Origin: Dama dama
Taxonomy: Eukaryota; Chordata; Mammalia; Artiodactyla; Cervidae
DNA length: 64,000 nt
Direction of reading: 5' to 3'
NCBI RefSeq assembly: GCF_033118175.1
Contig: NC_083701.1
Location: 54,821,001-54,885,000 of the forward strand
Every line of letters begins with the position of its first letter. Position 1 is the stretch's first letter. A program made the position numbers and the translations under genes. Shown here piece by piece: positions 37,523-49,799 of the stretch. Below the pieces are notes generated by a model. It did not search any database and was not told where the DNA came from. It was given only the letters and a program-made list of their open reading frames with translations.

Positions 37523-37727
37523 GGTTTAGTTGCTAAGTGGTGTCCAACTCGTGTGACCCCATGGACTATAGCCTACCAGGTTCCTCTGTCCATGGGATTA
37601 TCCAGGCAAGAATACTGGAGTGGGTTGCTATTTCCTTCTCCAGGGGATTTTCCTGATCCAGGAATCGAACCCAGGTCTCCTGCATTGCAGGCAGATTCTT
37701 TACCAACTGGCTTACAAGGAAAACTTA
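37523..37727 (-). mobile_element. Bov-tA SINE, antisense, with perfect 12-bp target-site duplication
   Basis: TGTAATCCCCTT at 37511-37522 and 37728-37739 flanks a complete reversed Bov-tA. Confidence 0.94.
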
Positions 37728-38239
37728 TGTAATCCCCTTAGATTTGAGTTTTCCCCCCACAATCTTCTTCTTGACTTTTTCATTGGTTCTCTTCCTCTAG
37801 ACACCTTAAATTTTGTACATTTTTCAAGGTTCTATCATGGATTTTTTTTTTTTTTGCTTCTTACCTAAGCAATCTCTTGTAGTCCTAACACTTCAATTGT
37901 ATTCTATATGTAACCAATAATCAAATTTTAAATCTAGCTATGGCCTCTGTATGGCGCTTCAGTTCCATATCATCACAATTACTGTCTATCTCTGCCAGGA
38001 TGTTATCCTTGTTCTAAAATTCTATATTTCCAAAATTTTATTATCTTTCTCCTCCAGTCTCTTTTTCAGGATTATATTTTTTGGTAATAGCATTAATATT
38101 CACCCAGTCTTTCAAAACAGAAACTTCAGCATCATCTTTGCCTTCTATCTCTCCCCATTCCCACATTTAATTGATCAAATCCTTCATTTTTGTTTCTACT
38201 AACATTGCACTGGTTTACTTTTATACTTATGTAGGTATG

Positions 38240-38865
38240 TAGTCGATGCTCATTATCCACAGATTCTGCTTTTGCAAATTTGCCTATCCATTAAAAGTTA
38301 TTTGTAGCCTCAAAATCAGTATTCCTGGTGCATTCATGGTTGCTCATGGACATGCACAGAGCGGCAAAAATTTGAGTCACATGACATTTATATTCCCAGC
38401 TGAGGTTGAATGAGGTGGCATTCTGCCTTCTTCTTTCATCTCTCATACTGTAAACAAGTATCCTTTTTGTGATCTATTTAGGGCCAGATTTTTCACATTT
38501 TTGGACTGTTGTTGGTAATTTCAGTTATAAAGGTCCCCAAGTATAGTGCTGAAGTGTTGTCTAGTGTCCCCCAGCCTGTGATGTGCCTTCCAGGAAAAAA
38601 TACGTTAAATAAACTTCATTCAGATGTGAATTTATAGTGCTGTTGCTGTGATTAGGACATTAGTTAATTAACAATATATATTAAATAAGGTGTCTTTAAA
38701 CAGAACATACATAAAACAAGGTTATGTATTGATCGGTTGATAGAAAGAGACCAGAGGCTTATAGGAATCTTACCCTGTATTTCTCTAAGGAGCAATGGGT
38801 CAGTATTTGCTAATTCATTGCTGACTTTGTAGAACACAACTACCATGAATAATGAGAATCAACAG
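38240..38865 (+). mobile_element. Tigger (pogo-like) DNA transposon, internally deleted
   Basis: The left end GTCGATGCTCATTAT and the right end ATAATGAGAATCAAC are inverted copies of each other, i.e. terminal inverted repeats. Between them, text around 38530-38690 (AGTATAGTGCTGAAGTGTTG, CTGTGATGTGCCTTCCAGGA) corresponds to the N-terminal DNA-binding part of a pogo-type transposase, now with stops and indels. The catalytic part is missing, so this is a non-autonomous relic. Confidence 0.8.
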
Positions 38866-38935
38866 TGTACATGTGTATGTGTGTACATATATATATATAA
38901 TTATATATACCACATATAATATAATCATAGTAATT
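38866..38935. repeat. AT-rich (TG/TA)n tract
   Basis: Alternating TG and TA dinucleotides directly next to the Tigger end. Confidence 0.8.
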
Positions 38936-39005
38936 AACCTCTGAACTGGTTTCCCTTCAATGCATTTTCAGTGCCACCAAAGTAATTATCTTCCTAAGGT
39001 AGAAC

Positions 39006-39070
39006 TGGGTGGCTTAGTGGTAAAGAATCTGCCTGACAATGCAGGAGATGCAAGAGACGTGGGTTCGATT
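39006..39070 (+). mobile_element. Bov-tA head fragment
   Basis: GGTAAAGAATCTGCCTGACA to ACGTGGGTTCGAT is the tRNA-derived head only, ending in a T-run. Confidence 0.75.
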
Positions 39071-39423
39071 TTTTTTGAAGTACAGAACCCAGTTTAACAG
39101 TCTCCACAGGCCAAATCTGGGACAAACTGAGATGCAAAATAAGTGTAATAATACAGTATAACACATTGAACAAAATAAGAATCTGTGGGTCCGTACTGCT
39201 TTCCATCTATTGATCAGGGAGAAGAGAAAACTTTTCCTTACAGTAGAATAACAACTAATAAATGTGGAAGAAATAATGTAGTTAGAAAAATCACCATTTG
39301 ACAACCATCAGAGTAATGATTTATTAATTATAAATTAATGAACCATTAATGTATGACAAAATTAGGGTGAAAGATTGATGAGAAAGAGGGTATTTCCATA
39401 ATCTCAAAGTGTTTCCTATAAAT

Positions 39424-40415
39424 TCAGTTCAGTTCAGCTCAGTGGCTCAGTCGTGTCCAGCTCTTTGCAACCCCATGAACTGCACTTACCAGGCCTCCCT
39501 GTCCGTCACCAGCTCCCAAACTCACGTCCATTGAGTCAGTGATGCAATCCAACCATCTCATCCTCTGTCGTCCCCTTCTCCTCCTGCCCTCAATCTTTCC
39601 CAGCATCAGGGTCTTTTCCATTGAGTCAGCTCTTCGCATCAGGTGGCGAAAGTATCAGAGTTTCAGCTTCAACATCAGTCCTTCCAATGAACACTCAGGA
39701 CTGATCTCCTTTAGGATGGACTGGTTGGATCTCCTTGCAGTCCAAGGACTCTCAAGAGTCTCCTCCAACACCACAGTTCAAAAGCATCAATTCTTCGGCG
39801 CTCAGCTTTCTTCACAGTCCAACTCTCACATCCATACATGACCACTGGAAAAACCATAGCCTTGACTAGACAGACATTTGTTGGCAAAGTAATGTCTCTG
39901 CTTTTTAATATGCTGTCTATGTTTGTCATAGCTTTTCTTCCAAGGAGCAAGCGTCTTTTAATTTCATGGCTGCAGTCACCATCTGTAGTGATTTTGGGGC
40001 CCAAAACAATAAAGTCTCTCACCATTTCTGTTGTTTCCCTATCTATTTTCCATGAAGTGATGGGACCGGATGCCATGATCTCAGTTTTCTGAATGTTGAG
40101 CCTTAAGCCAACTTTTTCATTCTCCTCTTTCACCTTCATCAAGAGGCTCTTTAGTTCCTCTTCACTGTCTACCATAAGGGTGGTGTCATCTGCATATCTG
40201 AGGTTATTGATATTTCTCCCAGCAATCTTGATTCCAGCTTGTGCTTCTTACAGCCCAGCATGTCTCATGATGTACTCTGCATATAAGTTAAATAAGCAGG
40301 GTGACAGTATACAGCCTTGACATACTCCTTTCCTAATTTAGAACCAGTCTGTTGTTCCATGTCCAGTTCTAGCTGTTGCTTCTTGACCTGCATACAGATT
40401 TCTTAGGAGGCAAAA
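39424..40415 (-). mobile_element. BovB LINE, antisense, reverse-transcriptase remnant
   Basis: The minus strand reads BovB reverse transcriptase. The YADDT catalytic box lies near 40180-40200, followed in a 154-codon frame by LNIQKTEIMASGPITSWK and SILKSRDITLPTN. The 3' terminus is the GACTGAGCCACTGAGCTGA side at 39424-39450. An in-frame stop upstream of the catalytic box and indels near the 3' end disable it. About 990 bp of the 3' end is retained. Confidence 0.93.
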
Positions 40416-40697
40416 TAGAATGTGTTCTTCAAAAATATCAAGGCCATCGATGACAAAGAAAAACTGAGAAAGAGTTTCAGGCTAAAGGGGACAATGAGGC
40501 ATGACAAGTAAATGTAGTGTGTGATCCTGGATTCAAGCCCACACTGGGGAATCAGTAGCTATAAAGGGTGCATTGGATAACTGAGAAAATCTGAATACAG
40601 AGTATGAATTAAGGAACAATATGTTATCAATGTTAAACTTCCTAATTTTGATAATGTTGAGGTTATATAAATGGATGTTCTTATTCTCAGGGAGTAT

Positions 40698-40968
40698 GCT
40701 GCTGCTGCTAAGTTGCTTCAGTCATGTCCGACTCTGTGCAACCCCACAGACAGCAGCCCACCAGGCTCCGGTCCCTGGGATTCTCCAGGCAAGAACACTG
40801 GAGTGGGTTGCCATTTCCTTTTCCAATGCATGAAAGTGCAAAGTGAAAGTGAAGATGCTCAGTCGTGTCCGACTCTTAGTGACCCCATGGACTGCAGCCT
40901 ACCAGGCTCCTCTGTCCATGGGATTTTCCAGGCAAGAGGACTGGAGTGGGGCGCCATTGCCTTCTCCA
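40698..40968 (-). mobile_element. Bov-A2 dimeric SINE, antisense, perfect 12-bp target-site duplication
   Basis: Two Bov-A units occur head to tail (each with GTCCGACTCT and CACTGGAGTGGG-like text), joined by a TGAAAGTGCAAAGTGAAAGT linker. CTCAGGGAGTAT flanks the element at 40686-40697 and 40969-40980. The perfect duplication and high similarity suggest a recent insertion. Confidence 0.93.
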
Positions 40969-41239
40969 CTCAGGGAGTATACATTGAAGTATTTAGGACT
41001 AACAGACCATGTTTAAAACTTACACATCAATGGTTCAGAAAAATATGAAGAGCTGTAGTGGTACAGTGAAAAGTGAATGATAAAGTCAGTGCAGCAAAAT
41101 TTAAATTATTAGTAATGTTTGGAAAAGAGTTTGTGTAAGTTTTTTGAATTTGCATCAAAATAAATGTACAAAAATAAACACTTTTTATTTATTAAGACAA
41201 TCCCCACATATTTACTTTCATTTAACTCACTTCCCACTT

Positions 41240-41350
41240 AAGATATAGTCTCCATAAGGATCTCATCTTCCTTTCTCATGGCTGTATTCTCAGCACCCAT
41301 AACAGTGTCAATATACAGGACTTCAATTAGTATTTGTTGAATGAATAAAG
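41240..41350 (+). mobile_element. L2 LINE 3' terminus, sense
   Basis: CTCAGCACCCATAACAGTGT, then TTAGTATTTGTTGAATGAAT, is the terminal L2 text. Confidence 0.65.
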
Positions 41351-41749
41351 GAAAAACATACAAAGGCAAGTAATAATGGAATGGATTCCCATGCCTTTTG
41401 TTTTCCTCTCTCCTGAAGTCTTATGAAATCTTAAGCAAAATAACTTTTTCTTTTTTTTCAAAATAACTTTTTCATAAGGGGAGAAAAACACAGAGAAAGG
41501 AAGAATTAAAGACAGTAAATAAGTGCGTCCCCTCAACCCTCCCTCTTTGCAGAATATTGGAAACCTTCTCTCTGAGAAATCTGACCAACCCTAGTGAAAA
41601 TAGCTAAATAAACTGTATCTTGATTCCTTCCAATAAATGCCTCATTCAGGTTACTTATGGTCTGTTTTTACCACACAGGAAAGTTGAAGTTGGTAAGCAT
41701 CACCAAAGTGGTAAGAATTTTTTTTAAAGATCAGCTTGTTAATCTCTGA

Positions 41750-43070
41750 CTTTTAAATATAAACAAATAGCCAAGAATTATAAAATATCAAGAAAAGTCT
41801 CTAAGATGAAAGATAAAGACCAAAACAAACCACAACTTGAAATTAAATAAGACTATGTAAAGTGAAAAGTAAAGACAACTTTAAAAAGAAAGAGAGCTCC
41901 TGAAAGTTAAAAATAAAAAAGTGAGAAGAGCAATGAAAACTAACTAGAAGACTTGATGGATGAAGTTGAGGGAATATTCCAGAAAGTAGAGAAAAAAATG
42001 GAAAGACATAAAAATTAGGAGAGAAAATATGGGAAAATTAGAGGGCCACTCTAGGATATTTGAACAGTAGGTATTCTCAAAAAAGGAGGAAACAAAAATG
42101 TGTGTGTGGGCTTGGGAAGAATCATACACCAAATAATTAAAGAACACTTATAGAGCTGAAAAGCATACATTTTCAGGGTTAAAAGGGCCATTAAACTACT
42201 AACAAAATCAATTAAAAAATATCCATGACAAAGTAGTTTCAGTGAAATTTCAGCCCTTAAATCTTCTGGGAGTGGGCTACAGACAGGAACATGAGAAAGA
42301 ATCAGTAATTAGAAAGGTTTGACCTTCTCAAAGCATTATGGCCAAGTAAAGAGCAATGGAGTCACGTTTTCAAACGACTAAGGAAAAATGATTTCAACAT
42401 GAAATTTTATACCTTGTCCAAATAGTTGTGAGAGTAAAATAAGGGCACTTTGGACATAGAAAAGTCTCAAAAATTGTTTACCCTTACACAAAATTTTTCA
42501 GGAAACTCCTGGAGAATATCCTCCACCACACTGAAAATTAACTTGGAAAGAGGAAGACATGGGTCATAGGAAACAAAAAGCCCACTAGAGGTGGGAGAAA
42601 AGAATTCCCAGGAACATAGTGAAGGGACATAATGACAAATGTGTATCAGGCACAAAGGGTAACCAGTTGAGCAGAAGTACTCCAGAGCCTTCAAGAGGAA
42701 CTTGAAGATGAAAGAAGATGAAACTGATGGTCTACGTGGGATGAAGGAACATGTTAAAGGTGATTAAGATAAATGTTTGGGTTCAATTTCTGGTAAGCTA
42801 CAGAATACTCTGCAGGGGAGACAGCAAGGTAATGATAATTTTAGAGAAAACAGAGTTGCCAGGAAAGTAACAGTAGTCCAGTTTACACATGACTGAGCTC
42901 TGAAAAGCATAGTCAGACACAGTAACATAGCCATTTGATATTGATCTAGCCATATTTGAAGGACAAGGGTGAGGCGGGCGGAGGATGGTGTTTAGAGGAG
43001 AAGCAGGAGGAAAAGGGAATAAGTTCTCATATTTAATAGTGGAAAAATCAACAGATAATACTTCCATCAG
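41750..43070 (+). mobile_element. HAL1-like LINE, sense
   Basis: The order of GAGAGAAAATATGGGAAAAT, TGATTTCAACATGAAATTTT, TCTCAAAAATTGTTTACCCT and GAGGAAGACATGGGTCATAG follows the ORF1-only HAL1 (half-L1) family. It is heavily decayed. Frames on the opposite strand are not genes. Confidence 0.6.
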
Positions 43071-43520
43071 CCATGGTTCAGGCAGGAGAGTAAAGTCACT
43101 GGGTGTTACAGATGGAATTATTAGAAGAATTAGACTTTATGTGATTGGGAGAGGAGCTGAAGAAGGAAAAGTCTGGAAGGGGAATTGGAGGGTTGGAGGG
43201 GCAGAGGAGTCACTAACATGTCTGGGAAGCCAAGTGTGCCCCACCACCAGAGTGTGGTGGCAAAGGGGGAATTTGTGGGTGGCCTCTGGAAATATACTGC
43301 CTCTGCAGCTGGTCATCTAGTGGTGGGGCTAGGGGTTCTGGGTAAGCAGCATCAGAATTCAGAAGAAAAGAGGATGTACAGTAGAATGAGTTTCAAGCTC
43401 GTACCCACTGCATACCTACCTAGGCTTCTGTCCATCACTGTATCTTGCTGAAAAAAGACCTCTAGGAAGTCGTGACCACTGTTTCATTTCTGTCCCCCCA
43501 AATCCCATGTAAATTCCTCT

Positions 43521-43731
43521 GTTGTTGTTGAATCACAAAGTCATGTCTGACTCTTTTGTGACCCCATGGACTGCAGCCTGCCAGGATCCTCTGTCCATGG
43601 GATTTCATAGGCAAGAACACTGGAACAGGTTGTCATTTCCTTCTCCAGGGGATCTTCCTGACCCAGGAATTGAAATAGAGTCTTCTGCTTTGGCAGGCAG
43701 ATTCTTTATGACTGAGTTACCCTTGAAACTC
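43521..43731 (-). mobile_element. Bov-tA SINE, antisense, with target-site duplication
   Basis: AAATTCCTCT at 43511-43520 and 43732-43741 flanks a complete reversed SINE. Confidence 0.93.
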
Positions 43732-44126
43732 AAATTCCTCTTTAAGCCAGCTGCAATTTAATATCACTACATAGCAGAGGATTTGAGAAATACAGTTCCC
43801 AACATAACACAAGTGATAGCATAAACTACAACAATCCAGCTGTTGACAATCTGGCATCCAATACACATGTCTTTTAACCACATTTAACTTAGAAATAAAG
43901 ATAAACACAAATTTTTTTTCCACAGTACATGGCACAGCTATCCACAAAAAAACATAGACCTGCTTCCCAAAAGAGGATACTCAAAGTCTCAAGTGTCCCT
44001 TTATTCATCTTGGGGTGACAGTCATTGTTTTAGCTGAGTCATACTCAGAATTTTGTGCTCTGTAGCTTAAATACTGAGATATAAGGTTAACTGCAATTTA
44101 TACATTTTATGTTAAGTAGTAGAGGA

Positions 44127-44300
44127 ATGAAAGTGAAAGTCACTCAGTTGTGTCCAACTCTTTGCGACCCCATGGACTGTCCATGGAATTCTCCAGGCCA
44201 GAATACTGGAGTGGGTAGCCTTTCCCTTCTCCAGGGGATCTTCCCAACCCAGGGACTGAACTCAGGTCCCCCGAGTTGCAGGCAGATTCTTTACCAGCTG
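44127..44300 (-). mobile_element. Bov-tA SINE, antisense, internally shortened
   Basis: TCACTCAGTTGTGTCCAACT to GCAGATTCTTTACCAGCTG. About 25 bp around the GGACTGTCCATGG junction are missing compared with other copies. Confidence 0.88.
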
Positions 44301-44544
44301 TAAATAGGAATAGGAGATGACAAAATATTGATATTTGATATTTATATCAAATCAAGGAGGAAGTACTTATTGCTGCAGTATGTGTGTCTGCAGCTAGTTA
44401 TGTGATTGTAGTTGGTATTTATAACTAACTTTTTCCTAGGACTGAGGTAGACAGGACAGACTACTAAAGTCTTATATACCAGAAAAACCTTAGTTCTGGC
44501 TTATAGAAGTATAACCTGAGTCACCACAATAGTCACAGCCTCTT

Positions 44545-44837
44545 CTTTTATTTAAAATAATTTATTGGCTTTGGCTGTGCTGGGTCTTCATTGCTGCGAG
44601 GACTCTTCTCTAGTTACAGTGCACACAGGCTTCTCATTGCAGTGGTTCTCTTGTTGCAAAGCTCGGGCTCTAGGGCTTCGGTAGTTGCAGCTCCTGGGCT
44701 CTGGAGCACCGAATCAGTAGCTGCGGTCCAGGGGTTTGCTGCTCTGAGGCATGTGGGATCTTTCCGGATCAGGGGTAGAATCCGTGTCTTCTGCGTTGGC
44801 AGGCGGATTCTTTACCACAGAGCCACCAGGGAAGCCC
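44545..44837 (-). mobile_element. CHR SINE, antisense, with 9-bp target-site duplication
   Basis: CAGCCTCTT at 44536-44544 and 44838-44846 flanks a reversed CHR SINE ending GAGCCACCAGGGAAGCCC. Confidence 0.9.
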
Positions 44838-44849
44838 CAGCCTCTTATC

Positions 44850-46680
44850 CAACCAAGACTTGAGCCAGTTCAAAACCATAAAATGAAGAGAACTCCTTGA
44901 ATGAAGAGAAGATCAGGTCTCTTGAGGAAGGACTCTCACCGTAAGTCTTTTTCCTGGTCTTCCTCCATAGGACCTGAAGCCATTTACTCAGATGACTATG
45001 TTTTGGGGAAGGAGAAGTAACTAGACTTTGGTTAATTTCTTGACACCCAAACTGTCAAGAGAAGTAGCTTATGAAGACTGGGCAATTAATAGAGTTTGGG
45101 TTTGGGTTCACCTCTCAATGGGCCTAGTGGATCCCATGATTCATGCCATGGTTATTTCCTCAGTTCTGGAGTGAACAATTGGAATAGACATAGTCAGCAA
45201 CTAGAACCCCTATGTTGAACTAGAACCCCTATAGTCTTCAACTTACGTATATCTATATTATATACATATACATATATAAATTATCAGGTGTATAAGGTAT
45301 GTATTATTATTTTTAAGTTTTCTGTATTGTTCCAAAGTTAAAGCAGCTTATAAAGATGCATAATAATACTGAAAAATACAACATTAAAAATACATGCAAG
45401 AAAAAACAGCAAAGGGAAAATAAGAGTAGAAATATAAAATGGACTGAGAAATGAGACTCGTGCATAAAGCGCCTGACCATCTCCTGCACTTGCTGATGGT
45501 AAACCACAGGTTTGCTCCTGAGCAGCAACACAGCCCATTGTAACCATAAGTTAAAGACAGACCAAATGCTTAGGAGAGGCAAATCTATTTGTGATGTGGG
45601 CACTGAAAAAGGTTCTAGGACCTGTATTTCCTGCTCTTAGAGGTTACTTGTTCTATTGTTCATCTCCATTAGCATAACTAATTGAATGTCCACAAACAGC
45701 AAAAAGAGACATTCTTTTCTATTAATGAAAACTGTCTCATTCTTAAAATAGCTGAGAATCTTTATCTCTTGTTATTAACCAAGTGTAGTAACACTTCCTT
45801 CCAGCAACCACATTCACACAAAAAAGAATGGAAATGACACTATTTTAGTTCAAAAGAGTTCAGAGTGCACGAGATTAAATAAAGGGAATAATTTTAAAAC
45901 TTCAGGTCAAATCTTGTGTTTTTTTCTTTATAAGCTGGTCTGAGTTAGACTTCCTTTGAAGAGAGCCTCCTGGATCTCTTCCATGAGTATGGAGAACAAA
46001 ATGAGAAATGGGCCTTATCACATCAGTCTACAGAAGAGTTCTCAAGTGGCAGGACATAGTATTAATATTTGGAGGAGTCAAATATTTACAAATTTTTCAA
46101 AAGTTAAATAAGTGATTATGATGTGGCTTTTAAAAACAACAAATTAGCCTGGATAAGAACTGGTCAGTGACCTGGTTGAAGATCTTTTGTATTAATTAAT
46201 TTAATTACCTCATACAAAATATAATAAATGAACATAGGCTATCACATGAACTAGCAAAATGAACATTCAGCTTGTATTTAAAAGAAAAAAAAATATACTA
46301 TCGATATTAATACAATGGCAAAAATGCCATAATTTGTTCCAAAGTTAATAACGGATAAATTCTAGAGTGGAAAAGTAAGCAAGACACCAACTAATTTCAA
46401 CAATCAATAAGAAGATTGTGGGAAACTTTAACTCTGAGAATATGAATATCTGATAACAGAAAAGATAAGAAGACTCTAAATCAATTAGATGATGAAAATC
46501 AGAGTCAGAGCCAAAATCAACCAAATCTGTGAACATAAATACTTAGTGAAAATTTAGAAAATGTAAACTCTATTCTAATGTAGCCACATCATACAGCCAT
46601 GAAACCACTAACATCTTACAGTTTTTAACATTGAAAAAAGTGTCTTAGAAAACTCCCAAATAAAAACCAAAAAGAATGGC
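44850..46680. other. Intergenic, no gene seen
   Basis: AT-rich. A 96-codon minus-strand frame overlaps a second frame in another register and shows no domain. Confidence 0.5.
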
Positions 46681-46689
46681 ATGAAGAAG

Positions 46690-47060
46690 AGCTTTTTACA
46701 AGAGTAACACAAAGAAATTATAAAGATAAGACTGACAAATTTTACATAAAATTATTTTTAAAATTTAAGTAAAAAGACAAATGATAAACCTGGAAAAAAC
46801 ATTTGCAACCCAAATAGCAAGAGATAATATATTTATATATATCTATAGTATATTGTACAAAATAAAATTAAGTGAGCAAGACCAGGAAAAGAGGTAAATG
46901 ATATCTTTGGAAAGTTGATGAAAAAGGAAATATAAATTGCCTAAGCATGTTAAAGGTGCATAATTTCATTTAAAAGAAATAAAAATTAAAACCATTGATA
47001 TATCACATTCTGCCTAGGAGTGCTAAAGATCAAAACACATTGGCTGGTTTATAGGGAGAT
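46690..47060 (+). mobile_element. Old L1 ORF2 fragment, sense
   Basis: AGTAAAAAGACAAATGATAA followed by GGAAAAAACATTTGCAACC, and later AAGAAATAAAAATTAAAACC, matches the region near the ORF2 end of old L1 elements. Confidence 0.6.
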
Positions 47061-47069
47061 GGGCATTTT

Positions 47070-49340
47070 CATACACTGTAATTGGATAGAATCTCTGTGG
47101 AAGGCATTCCCTCACACTCGGTTAACCTTCTCTATCACCAGTGAGTGGTATGATGTCAACCTCCTCAGTAGGCTTCTCTGTAAACAGACACCAGACACAT
47201 GTCTGTTTATAAAGCGAGTTTAATGAAACCACCATCTAAACTCAGTTTAAAGAAAAAGTCCATTGAGTCTCTACGATGGAGAAACTCTGAGCACTGAGCC
47301 TCATCAACAACACTTTCACAGTTTAGAAATGAAAGGATGCAGAAATATGGGATTAAAGTTAATGATAGTTTAGGATCTGCTAGGGGTGTATTTTTTAGTA
47401 GCAAAAACATTCCTGGGTTCTTGAAATCAGGAAAAATATTCAGTGAATGGCAAAAAAAAAGGAAAAAAAAAAATTCTGCTTTATCAACAAACTAGTCCAA
47501 AGAGCTTAAGTGTGAGATCCTAAGTACCCTAAGAACAAAGTGTGAAAGATTTTTGAAGTTCCTTGGTGTCCTTTAAAAAGCAGAGACAGACCAGGAGAGA
47601 GTACAAGGAGAAAGGAATTAGGAATTAGGACTCTTCTTTGCTTCCAGGGTCCGTTCTTGTCTTATTAACAGCATTAACCAATATTCAGCAGAAGTGATAC
47701 TATTAAAATTCTTCTTTGTGTGTGAAATGGACTTAGGAGTTCACTAAGCTGAAAAGTATCTCTGGTTTAAAAAATGCCAACAGTGCAATCCAAATGATTA
47801 AAATTTTGGAAAGTAACCTTTGAAGACAGAAGATTGAAAGTGGTCTGTAAATTTAAGGATGACAGTGGCTAATTCTCATCTTTCTACAATGAAAACTCAT
47901 CAATTACGAGTTTGTTCTCACACTGTTGGACTCACTTCTTGATAGAAATAGAAAATTGATTGTAAATCAGAACATGGTAGGGGTGAAAGAGATCTTGTTC
48001 TAATTACCTAAAAGTACTGATAAGGAAAAAGATCCAGAGATGTGTCTAAAACAACCCACATGGAGCTAGATCTACTTGGTCTTGTACTTACTTTTGTCTT
48101 TAAATATTTTAAAAGACATTGATGATCTCTAATCCTGAATGGATCCCAAGGCTATAAAGGCAGAGGGTTTATTTAGAGAGGAGTTTGTTGTGTCATGGAT
48201 TGAATTCCTTTGGAAGTGCAATGAATTTGGTGTGTGTATGTGTGAGTCTGTGGGAGAAATGGTATTTATGGTGCTTGGGGGGTAGTCACTGCAATATCAT
48301 GCCAAATACTGGGCCACTCCCTAAACTGAAATGTTTCCAATCACTTCCAAATTCTGTGACAAAAACCAAAGGTTCTGAAAGCTAAGAAACAAATCCGCTC
48401 TAGCCATTATGTGCTTAACTCTGTTTGTGCCCTGTGGGCCAGTCTCGGGGCTTAATTTTCTTATGTGGGAAATGGGACCAGGGACTTCAACTCAGATTGA
48501 CTTGGATGTTCTCAGACATACATAAAATGAATAACACTAAAATTCTTAGCCACATAAATGCTTCTATGTAAATAGTAATGTCTATAAAAAGTTACAGATA
48601 GGTATTAATGGAGCAATTAATAAATGTGCTATTTTAATAGTCTTACTGTTTCTATATGATTGTTTCAAATCTCCAAACTTCTGAACATCTTAAACTGAAG
48701 GCATAGAGAAATTTAAATGGTACAAAATGCTAGCATAATAATATGGTACTTGTGGTCATATTTGCAAACATTCCTAAACCCCTGGTTAGCAGTATAAATT
48801 CTTATCTTTTGCCTAGGCAGTAAATTCATCCCTACAGTAATGACTTCAGAACCTAAGATTTCACCAGAATGAAATAGAATAGCATCGAGACTATGTAGCA
48901 CTTCGTTAAACAGAGTATTCCCTAAACTCAAGGCACCTAAAAGTTCAATTCAGGAGACTGCGAGGGTGGGGGAGGGAGGAGGATTATGAATAAGAAGTGT
49001 TTCAGTAAGAACTGAACTTCTCTTTGAAGAAGCAAGGCCCTAATTTCTAGAATACTGCAAGCAAGGGATCAAAGGTTTTTGGAAGTTTTTCTGGAGGAGA
49101 CACAAAGTCAAGAAAGAAGATTTCTAAGGATAAGCAAAGGATTGGAACACCCCTTTCCCTCCCTAAACCGAGGACGCGTTTTAGATTCAGCTGTGCTAAG
49201 ACATCTTCTTATAAAACAAAGCCAAGACATAAATGTAAGAGTATCAGAGGTGTGGCATCTTTCGGGATAAGGCTCAAGTTTAAACTCCGCTTTAGAAACA
49301 GCAGTCCCGGCTCAGAGTTCGGAAAGGCAGGTCTAGGAGG
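47070..49340. other. Upstream flank of RSPO2, nearly repeat-free
   Basis: I recognise no transposon. A TCF/LEF-type motif GATCAAAGG is at 49067-49075 and a TATAAAA at 49210-49216, roughly 0.6-0.8 kb upstream of the proposed exon 1. No coding frame is recognisable. Confidence 0.5.
49067..49075 (+). promoter_or_regulatory. TCF/LEF-like motif upstream of RSPO2
   Basis: GATCAAAGG matches the strong TCF7L2/LEF1 consensus. Single motifs are frequent by chance, so only its position near a Wnt-pathway gene makes it notable. Confidence 0.3.
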
Positions 49341-49799
49341 AGCCATCAGTCAAGTCTTCCCGCACGAAGGTCGGCGCTGAGGTTGGAACCGGCCCTGGAG
49401 CACCAGAGCAGACGCCCCGGGGGTGAAGACAGCTGGGCTGTAGGGCCGGCACAGTCTGGGGGTGCGCCTTCATCTCAGCCACTCTTCAGTTTAGCTACCT
49501 ACTCCAGGAAAGCGCAGAAGGGACTCGCTTGGGGTTAGGCTCTCTGGGAGGCTGTCAGAGCTCTTTAGGACCTCAGGGAAACCCGAGAGATTCTGGCTTT
49601 AGGACCCAGGAACTCCAAGGCAGCTCTGACTTAGTTGCCTTGGACCACAGCACCACCTACTTATAGAAGCATCCCGAGCCTGGGCCCGGCTGCATCTCCA
49701 TCGGAAAGTGCGCTCGCCATCCCTTCGCCCTTTCAGGAGCGTTCTGTCTCCCACAGCTTGAAAGGGAGAAACCTTAGCTGAAAAGTGGCTGTGGAGAAA

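Noticed and set aside
41944..42147. Hydrophobic minus-strand frame
   Set aside because: It lies antisense to a HAL1-like element; the F/L/I-rich composition simply reflects A-rich sense DNA.
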